A stretch of 6,445 nt of DNA from an uncultured bacterium (GTDB lineage: Bacteria > Actinomycetota > Coriobacteriia > Coriobacteriales > Coriobacteriaceae): contig CAJMPE010000116.1 of NCBI GenBank assembly GCA_905215275.1, positions 1 to 6,445 of the forward strand. Reading direction: 5' to 3'. The position numbers and the translations under genes are program-made. The notes below the pieces were generated by a model. That model was not told the origin of the DNA and did not search any database. It saw nothing but the letters and a program-made list of their open reading frames with translations. Below, one piece after another: positions 1 through 4,190 of this stretch (position 1 is the stretch's first letter; each line of letters begins with the position of its first letter).

Positions 1-1280
1 CGGCTGCCGCGGCTGCGCCTGCGACGACGCAACAGCCGACACTGATCTCGGGTGCCCGAGCTACCGCCCCTGTGGCATCTGCCGCTCCCGTCGCTGCGTC
101 TGCGCGCCAGGGCGGCATGCCCTGGGATCGCGGCGCTGCCGCTCCGACGACCCAGTCTGCGCCCGCGCCGACCCCCAAGTCTGCTGCGCCTGCGCCTCAG
201 TCTGCGCCGGTTCCGAAGCTCCAGCCCGCCGCCGCTCCGGCACCCGTACCTGCCACCGTGCCGGCACCTAAGCCCCAGCTCAACAACGCCGCCCAGGTTG
301 CTGCCGCCGGCGCCGCCGAGACCCCCGCGGTCGAGGATGCCGGCGAGCTCCAGCGCAAATGGGCCGAGGTCGTCGAGCGCGTCAAGGCCCAACAACCTTC
401 TTATGCGGCTCTCCTGTTGAACGCTCGCGCTACGGCAGACGATGGTTCTAAGCTCACGGTCTCGTTCCCTACGGCATTTGCTATCAAGATGCTCGGGCGT
501 GCTGATACACAGGCGGTGTTTTTGCCGACAGTCAGTGCGGTCTTCGGTCGTCGCACCGTCGACTATGTCCTGGATGGGGGTGGCACGCCGGCTCCTCAAC
601 ATGAGGAGCATTCTCCATCTGCACGGGCTGCGGCATCTGCGGACCCGCAACCCGTGTCCTCGGCGGTCCCTGCATCCTCGAGCGCCAGCGCGACGCAGCC
701 AAAAGCGGCACCGGTAGCGGCACCGACCCCATCTGCGCCTGAACCAGCTGCGCCCAAACCGGCTGCTCCGATCCCCGCGCCCAAGCCCGCTGCCGCGCCT
801 GCGCCTAAGTCATCCGACCTGGCTAAGGCCCCCTGGCTGCGCTCCGACAACCCTGCCGGTGCTCCTGCCACGGGTAAGCTCCCGACCGAGCCCGCGCCCC
901 GAGCGCCCGAGCGCGCGTCCGCTCCCATGGCTCAGCCGCCTGCGCAGGCTGCGCCGTGGGAATCCGAGCAGGTGCCCTACGACGACGCCATGGTCGGTGG
1001 CTTCGCCGGCGATGCGAGCGGGGAGGATCTTCCTCCGCTCGACGTGCCTGCCGCGGTGCCTGCGCCCAGCCCTGCCGCTTCAGCCGCGGCTCCCGCAGCT
1101 GCGACGTCCGCTCCCGCAAGCGATGACGCCCCCGCTGCCCCTTGGGAGTCCAACCCCGGCGCCGGCAGTCCCTTCGGCCACCAGGGCGCAGCCCCGAGCA
1201 TCCCGCAGACCGAGGATGAGGCCAAAGCCCTCATCCGCAACGTCTTTGGACAGGCCACCATCTTCAAACCGGTGGAGTAA
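1..1280 (+). CDS. dnaX: DNA polymerase III subunit gamma/tau, C-terminal part (5' end outside window)
   Basis: The reading frame is open from base 3 to the TAA at 1278-1280, so these 425 residues are the C-terminal part of a longer protein; the AAA+ clamp-loader ATPase is upstream of the window. In the family, tau/gamma loads the sliding clamp and tau ties polymerase cores to the replicative helicase. Visible order: an Ala/Pro-rich disordered segment (about residues 1-110 of this fragment), a folded block at about 116-193 (bases 348-582) beginning LQRKWAEVVERVK and containing SYAALLLNARA, which matches the DnaX C-terminal domain style seen in Gram-positive bacteria, then about 200 residues of Ala/Pro-rich linker, then a short conserved-looking end (EAKALIRNVFGQATIFKPVE). 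The linkers carry four copies of a Pro-Trp motif (see findings). The assignment rests on the folded block, the tail style and the downstream ybaB-recR. No A-rich slippery site for a gamma frameshift lies in the visible part. No terminator is evident in the 21 bases before the convergent gene. Confidence 0.87.
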   Translation, partial: AAAAAPATTQQPTLISGARATAPVASAAPVAASARQGGMPWDRGAAAPTTQSAPAPTPKSAAPAPQSAPVPKLQPAAAPAPVPATVPAPKPQLNNAAQVAAAGAAETPAVEDAGELQRKWAEVVERVKAQQPSYAALLLNARATADDGSKLTVSFPTAFAIKMLGRADTQAVFLPTVSAVFGRRTVDYVLDGGGTPAPQHEEHSPSARAAASADPQPVSSAVPASSSASATQPKAAPVAAPTPSAPEPAAPKPAAPIPAPKPAAAPAPKSSDLAKAPWLRSDNPAGAPATGKLPTEPAPRAPERASAPMAQPPAQAAPWESEQVPYDDAMVGGFAGDASGEDLPPLDVPAAVPAPSPAASAAAPAAATSAPASDDAPAAPWESNPGAGSPFGHQGAAPSIPQTEDEAKALIRNVFGQATIFKPVE

Positions 1281-1301
1281 CTGTGCGGGCGGGTACGCTG
1301 C

Positions 1302-1775
1302 TCAAGAAGAGATCTCTTTGTCCGGGCGCATCTGTATTTCGGACATGTGTAGTGTGGTGCCGCGTATATCGCATTCGAGCAGACAGGCGCGTGACGGTCG
1401 GCCTAGGATGCTGAGGTCGATACGATATGTCGCATGGCTGTCCGTGTATTCGACTTGCTCGGCGTTGACGGTTGCTCCGATTGTAAATAAAGAGCCCAGT
1501 TCGGCATCGACAATCTTGGAGTCCTTTATCTTGACCTTGAACTCTTGGTAGAGGGACGGGCTGTTGTAGTAAATGGTTCGGGTTCCGTCGGTGCACTCAT
1601 CGGTCGCTTCCCATTTGACGACGGGCTGGTCCGAGCTGGCTATCAGTAGTTCTGCTCCAAAGGCTATGGCATGGGTGATGACAACCAGCAATGCCCAGCC
1701 GACAAAGAGATAGAGAACCACATATGCAACGGGGTGTTTTGAGCGGATGTTTTGGAGCGCGTCGGGGGCATTCAT
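1302..1775 (-). CDS. Small membrane-anchored hypothetical protein, convergent to dnaX
   Basis: A 157-residue protein of unrecognised family. The ATG at 1775 is chosen because GGAGGT lies 5 bases upstream; an in-frame ATG ten codons earlier has no such site. Residues about 17-46 (AYVVLYLFVGWALLVVITHA onward) form one long hydrophobic helix after a short basic N-terminus, so it is probably an N-in membrane anchor or uncleaved signal. The remaining 110 residues look like a small beta-rich domain that would lie outside the membrane, with three cysteines (61, 131, 135), of which the last two are close together. Its coding strand opposes dnaX, ybaB and recR, its stop lies 21 bases from the dnaX stop, and its codons are less GC-biased than its neighbours, which suggests insertion into an older gene cluster. 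The presence of a good ribosome site and an extended -10 makes expression credible. Function unknown. Confidence 0.72.
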   Translation of the reverse strand: MNAPDALQNIRSKHPVAYVVLYLFVGWALLVVITHAIAFGAELLIASSDQPVVKWEATDECTDGTRTIYYNSPSLYQEFKVKIKDSKIVDAELGSLFTIGATVNAEQVEYTDSHATYRIDLSILGRPSRACLLECDIRGTTLHMSEIQMRPDKEISS

Positions 1776-1780
1776 GGGGC

Positions 1781-1786
1781 ACCTCC
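1781..1786 (-). promoter_or_regulatory. Ribosome binding site of the minus-strand membrane protein gene
   Basis: Read on the minus strand this is GGAGGT, five bases before the ATG at 1775-1773. It decides the start codon in favour of the 157-residue product. Confidence 0.7.
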
Positions 1787-1809
1787 AAATTGCTATCTTT
1801 GACAATCAA

Positions 1810-1818
1810 ATTTTACCA
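1810..1818 (-). promoter_or_regulatory. Extended -10 promoter element for the minus-strand gene
   Basis: The minus strand reads TGGTAAAAT, an extended -10 (TGn followed by TAAAAT, five of six matches to TATAAT). Transcription would start near 1803 and give a leader of roughly 28 bases that includes the GGAGGT site. No convincing -35 hexamer is seen at the usual distance, which is acceptable for extended -10 promoters. Inferred from sequence only. Confidence 0.42.
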
Positions 1819-1948
1819 TGCCGTCATGAGCGCCACCTCGAGCGGCGGTTTAGCATTTTGCTATCTAGCTGGATGCAGCAAATGCCGGGTTCCGGCTCTA
1901 CAAGATTTAGCTTTCGATATTTATGTAGATGCGAATTATTCAACTTTG

Positions 1949-1954
1949 CATAAT
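1949..1954 (+). promoter_or_regulatory. Possible -10 element for ybaB-recR
   Basis: CATAAT lies in the most AT-rich stretch upstream of ybaB and matches TATAAT at five of six positions. The hexamer 17 bases upstream (TAGATG) is not a good -35, so this is only a candidate. If used, the ybaB leader would be about 155 bases long. Confidence 0.22.
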
Positions 1955-2024
1955 CTTTGGGCGCGGCTTGCACTCCAGGACATGTATATCGACTGGGGTA
2001 GCGTGTCCGCCCCGCTCGCTGACC

Positions 2025-2045
2025 TCGTGCCGTGGTACGATTTTT
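2025..2045 (+). terminator. Weak terminator-like hairpin in the ybaB leader
   Basis: TCGTGC and GTACGA can pair (six pairs including one G-T) around the four-base loop CGTG, followed directly by five T residues. The shape is that of an intrinsic terminator or attenuator, but the stem is short and only half G-C. It lies 72 bases before the ybaB start. It could end a short upstream RNA or attenuate ybaB transcription; chance occurrence is possible. Confidence 0.3.
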
Positions 2046-2104
2046 GAGTTTGAAAGCCCCGCCGCGTCCCGGCTGCCTTTGCAGCTCGTCGCGCGGCCGC
2101 ACGT

Positions 2105-2111
2105 AAAGGAG
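2105..2111 (+). promoter_or_regulatory. Ribosome binding site of ybaB
   Basis: AAAGGAG five bases before the ATG at 2117. It supports the start that gives the MAGMNMQQMMKQ N-terminus typical of the family. Confidence 0.7.
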
Positions 2112-2116
2112 CCATC

Positions 2117-2437
2117 ATGGCCGGTATGAACATGCAGCAGATGATGAAGCAGGCCCGCAAGATGCAGGAGCAGCTTGCCGCCGCGCAGGAAAACCTCAAG
2201 TCCCAGACCGTCGATGCCTCTGCCGGCGGCGGCATGGTCAAGGTGACCGTTAACGGCGAGATGGAGCTCGTCAACCTCACCATCGATCCCGATGCACTCG
2301 ATCCCGAGGACGTCGATATGCTGCAGGACATGATTATGGCTGCCGTCAACGAGGCCGTTCGCGGCGTCAACGAGCTCGCCAACAAGCAGATGGGCGCCAT
2401 CACCGGCGGCCTCAACATCCCGGGCATGCCGTTCTAA
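2117..2437 (+). CDS. ybaB: YbaB/EbfC family nucleoid-associated protein
   Basis: A 106-residue protein of full family length (E. coli YbaB is about 109). YbaB/EbfC proteins are small DNA-binding dimers associated with the nucleoid. Visible features: a Met/Gln/Lys-rich N-terminal helix (MNMQQMMKQARKMQEQLAAA) that forms the arms of the tweezer-like dimer; a central sheet starting with the glycine run and MVKVTVNGEMELVNLTIDP; a following acidic segment (DPEDVDMLQDMI); and a C-terminal helix with AAVNEAVRGVNELANKQMG, ending in a Gly/Pro-Met tail (GLNIPGMPF). It lies just upstream of recR, the classic arrangement, and the two are probably co-transcribed. A functional link to recombination or replication is suggested by this conserved neighbourhood but is not shown here. 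Confidence 0.96.
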   Translation: MAGMNMQQMMKQARKMQEQLAAAQENLKSQTVDASAGGGMVKVTVNGEMELVNLTIDPDALDPEDVDMLQDMIMAAVNEAVRGVNELANKQMGAITGGLNIPGMPF

Positions 2438-2450
2438 GACGCGCATATAT

Positions 2451-3047
2451 ATGAGTGCCAACCATAGTCTGCAAAAACTGCTCGATGAGCTGGGTCGTCT
2501 GCCGGGCATTGGTCCCAAGTCGGCCCAGCGCATAGCCTATTACCTGCTCGAGGCCGATGCCGAGGAGGCCCGCCGCCTGGCCGAGGCCATCCTGGAGGTC
2601 AAGCAGGAGGTCCACTTTTGCAGCCGTTGCTTTAACTACGCCACGGCCGACGAGTGTTCCATCTGCCAGGACCCGATGCGCGATACCACTCGCATTTGCG
2701 TGGTGGGCGAGCCGCGCGACGTCCAGGCAATCGAGCGCACGGGCAGCTACCATGGCCTGTACCATGTGCTGGGCGGCGTGATCAGCCCCATGGACAAGAT
2801 CGGCCCCGAGCAGCTGCATATCCGCGAGCTGCTGGCGCGCCTGGGCCACGAGGACATCCACGAGGTCATTATCGCCACCAACCCCAACATTGAGGGCGAG
2901 ACCACGGCGAGCTACCTTGCTCGCACCATCAAGCCATTGGGCGTTGAGGTATCGCGTCTTGCGAGCGGCCTTCCCGTGGGCGGCGACTTGGAGTATGCCG
3001 ACGAGCTTACGCTTGGCCGCGCTATCGAGGCCCGCCGCGCGATCTAA
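2451..3047 (+). CDS. recR: Recombination mediator protein RecR
   Basis: A full-length 198-residue RecR, the cytoplasmic ring-forming protein that works with RecO (and RecF) to load RecA at gaps during recombinational repair. Domains in order: helix-hairpin-helix DNA-binding segment (about residues 7-30, with LGRLPGIGPKSAQRIAYYL); a four-cysteine zinc motif (C57, C60, C69, C72); a Toprim domain (about 80-175) with the acidic VVGEP block (E87) and the TNPNIEGE block (about 143-150); and the C-terminal GLPVGGDLEYADELTLGRAI segment characteristic of RecR. The start is fixed by the family's usual SLQKLLDELGRLPG near the N-terminus. No Shine-Dalgarno sequence is visible in the 13 bases after ybaB, which read GACGCGCATATAT, so translation probably depends on ribosomes finishing ybaB. 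Confidence 0.97.
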   Translation: MSANHSLQKLLDELGRLPGIGPKSAQRIAYYLLEADAEEARRLAEAILEVKQEVHFCSRCFNYATADECSICQDPMRDTTRICVVGEPRDVQAIERTGSYHGLYHVLGGVISPMDKIGPEQLHIRELLARLGHEDIHEVIIATNPNIEGETTASYLARTIKPLGVEVSRLASGLPVGGDLEYADELTLGRAIEARRAI

Positions 3048-3070
3048 GCGGCGTCAGCTCCGCGGCATGT

Positions 3071-3091
3071 CCCGTCGGCCTGCCGCACGGG
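3071..3091 (+). other. GC-rich stem-loop downstream of recR
   Basis: CCCGTCGG pairs with CCG-C-ACGGG (one bulged C) around a CCTG loop, 23 bases after the recR stop. There is no T tract after it, so it is not a standard intrinsic terminator; it may stabilise the 3' end of the ybaB-recR message or aid factor-dependent termination. Confidence 0.35.
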
Positions 3092-3120
3092 GCGCTCATA
3101 ATTGGGTGCGCGTTCATACA

Positions 3121-3136
3121 TTTGTTGTGCAACAAA
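3121..3136. promoter_or_regulatory. Perfect inverted repeat, possible operator (copy 1 of GTTGTGCAAC)
   Basis: TTTGTTG and CAACAAA form a perfect 7-base inverted repeat around TG. The core GTTGTGCAAC (3124-3133) recurs in opposite orientation at 3197-3206. The dyad symmetry and duplication suggest a binding site for a dimeric transcription factor, identity unknown. As RNA it would be a weak AU-rich hairpin with too small a loop, so a DNA role is more likely. Confidence 0.4.
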
Positions 3137-3196
3137 CCTGCTTTTCATCCGCTTATCGCGTGGATGGGTCCGGTCGCACCTCGTATTTGCCCATTC

Positions 3197-3206
3197 GTTG
3201 CACAAC
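3197..3206. promoter_or_regulatory. Possible operator (copy 2, reverse complement GTTGCACAAC)
   Basis: GTTGCACAAC is the exact reverse complement of the core of the site at 3124-3133, with centres 73 bases apart (about seven helical turns). It overlaps the candidate -35 TTGCAC of the downstream gene, where a bound regulator could block RNA polymerase. Inference from symmetry and position only. Confidence 0.38.
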
Positions 3207-3228
3207 CTTTTGGGTTCGCTGATACACT
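3198..3228 (+). promoter_or_regulatory. Possible promoter of the membrane protein-kinase module
   Basis: TTGCAC (3198-3203) and TACACT (3223-3228) are 19 bases apart; the -10 has four of six consensus bases and the -35 three. The spacing is longer than ideal, so the promoter would be weak or dependent on an activator. A start near 3235 would give a leader of about 55 bases containing the hairpin at 3251-3275. Confidence 0.28.
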
Positions 3229-3250
3229 CAAATGTGGATGTGAAAGAATG

Positions 3251-3275
3251 CGCCGCTTTTAAGCGGCGTGTTTTT
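3251..3275 (+). terminator. Intrinsic terminator-like hairpin, possibly an attenuator, before the module
   Basis: CGCCGC and GCGGCG pair perfectly around TTTTAA (the T-A pairs can extend the stem), followed by TG and five T residues. This is the best terminator shape in the window. It may end ybaB-recR transcription, but only three bases separate its T tract from the Shine-Dalgarno GGAGGAG, so any transcript that expresses the next gene from an upstream promoter must pass through it. That placement fits an attenuator or deliberately partial terminator. Confidence 0.65.
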
Positions 3276-3278
3276 GTT

Positions 3279-3285
3279 GGAGGAG
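3279..3285 (+). promoter_or_regulatory. Ribosome binding site of the module's first gene
   Basis: GGAGGAG five bases before the ATG at 3291. It selects this start over the upstream in-frame ATG at 3102 (which would run through the hairpin) and over the internal ATG at 3336, neither of which has a comparable site. Confidence 0.72.
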
Positions 3286-3290
3286 ATCGC

Positions 3291-4190
3291 ATGCGGCCCG
3301 GGGGCACTCAGACAAAGCATGGCGCCGCGGTGCGCATGCGACGCCGGCTGGGCCTGGCACCTCGGGCGTGTGTGCTGCTGTCTTGCTCGCTCGTGCTGGT
3401 CATAGCCGGTGTTTCGGCTTATGGCATGACGGTGCCGTCCATGGTGCAGGCGCATGCTGCGCGTGAGCTGCATATTGGGCGCAAGGCCAAAAGCGACTTG
3501 GGAACGACAGCCGGATATACGTGGGCGAGTGTGGTCTCGCACGTTGTGTTCGGTGGCGACGATGCGGACAGTCCCGAAACATCGGACAACGAGGTTACGC
3601 TGGCAAACGGCAAGACCATCGTGCTCACCAACACCAAGGTCATTACGAAGCTTTCCAACAACAGTGTGGCATCCGTCATAAATAAGGCCGAGCAGCAGAA
3701 AGAGCAGGATGCGCAGCAGCCGGGAGGCGCCGGCGGCTCGGATGCATCTAGCTCGGGATCTTCTGGTGCGAGTGGCGATTCCAATGCGGGTTCCGGCTCA
3801 AGCGGATCTACGAGCGGCGGCTCGACGGGCGGTGGCACCGGCGGCGACACGAACTCGGGTGGCCTCTCGGCTGCCGACGAAGAGAGTATCCACAGCTGGC
3901 TCGTGACCAAATACAATATGCTCGATGGCTATGTCGCCCGCGCCAATAGCGTGGTGTCGACCTATAACGCCACGGGCGATACCGGACCGTGCGACACCCT
4001 GGCGAATGACATGTTTGTTATCCGTGCCGAGTTCGGTCGACAAAGGTTCTCGACCAAATCTAAGTGGTATCGGCAGTATGCCAATCTGTGGGGCTGCTAT
4101 ACCAACCTGTGCCAATGGGTTGGGCACTACGGCAACGACGACGTCGCGCTCAACAACTTCAACACCAATGTGGCGGCGATCGCCCTATGA
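3291..4190 (+). CDS. Membrane-anchored extracytoplasmic protein of unknown family with Gly/Ser linker
   Basis: A 299-residue protein that I do not recognise. Order of parts: a basic N-terminus (MRRR near residues 16-19); one hydrophobic helix at about 26-48 (ACVLLSCSLVLVIAGVSAYG), a signal anchor or an atypical signal peptide; a region at about 50-142 that ends in a Lys/Gln/Glu-rich helix and contains NGKTIVLTNTKVITKLSNNS; a low-complexity Gly/Ser/Thr linker at about 144-191 (bases 3720-3863); and a compact C-terminal domain at about 192-299 rich in Trp and Tyr with three cysteines (234, 269, 274). The anchor plus flexible spacer suggests a domain held outside the membrane, reaching into or through the wall. 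Its stop codon overlaps the kinase start (ATGA), so the two are translationally coupled and probably act together, perhaps as partner or sensor; this is inference. The Cys at 32 is not in a convincing lipobox. Confidence 0.82.
   Translation: MRPGGTQTKHGAAVRMRRRLGLAPRACVLLSCSLVLVIAGVSAYGMTVPSMVQAHAARELHIGRKAKSDLGTTAGYTWASVVSHVVFGGDDADSPETSDNEVTLANGKTIVLTNTKVITKLSNNSVASVINKAEQQKEQDAQQPGGAGGSDASSSGSSGASGDSNAGSGSSGSTSGGSTGGGTGGDTNSGGLSAADEESIHSWLVTKYNMLDGYVARANSVVSTYNATGDTGPCDTLANDMFVIRAEFGRQRFSTKSKWYRQYANLWGCYTNLCQWVGHYGNDDVALNNFNTNVAAIAL

Larger units (their letters stand above)
1776..2116. other. Gene-free divergent control region between the minus-strand gene and ybaB
   Basis: These 341 bases separate two divergent genes. 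The left third holds the ribosome site and extended -10 of the minus-strand gene. The middle (about 1840-1960) is clearly more AT-rich than the rest of the window, as expected for a promoter region, and contains a tight inverted repeat GCCGG-GTT-CCGGC near 1883-1895. The right part is GC-rich again and would be the ybaB leader; it holds a terminator-like hairpin at 2025-2045. I see no tRNA, no signal recognition particle RNA core motif and no confident protein gene. A plus-strand frame at 1826-2047 could encode 73 residues but has no ribosome site. Confidence 0.6.

Noticed and set aside
1307..1318. Palindrome AAGAGATCTCTT near the convergent gene ends
   Set aside because: It has no loop and no T tract, and lies in the last codons of the minus-strand gene, so it is not a credible terminator.
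859..1551. Plus-strand frame of 230 codons overlapping the dnaX end and the minus-strand gene
   Set aside because: Arg/Pro-rich translation typical of a shifted GC-rich frame. It crosses the dnaX stop and runs antisense to a gene that has its own ribosome site.
1883..1895. T-arm-like GGTTCCGGCTC and small GCCGG/CCGGC inverted repeat, considered as part of a tRNA or SRP RNA
   Set aside because: No matching acceptor stem, anticodon arm or CCA end, and no SRP RNA core motif nearby. A similar string near 3789 lies in coding sequence, so the match is chance.
1940..2533. Minus-strand frame of 197 codons opposite ybaB and the start of recR
   Set aside because: Antisense to two unmistakable family members; His/Leu/Gly-rich with no ribosome site or domain.
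3102..3290. N-terminal extension of the anchored protein to an ATG at 3102
   Set aside because: It would translate through both inverted repeats and the terminator hairpin, and has no ribosome site, while the ATG at 3291 has GGAGGAG.
3720..3863. Gly/Ser/Thr low-complexity stretch considered as a DNA repeat array
   Set aside because: There is no regular repeat unit at the DNA level; codons vary, so it is a protein linker.
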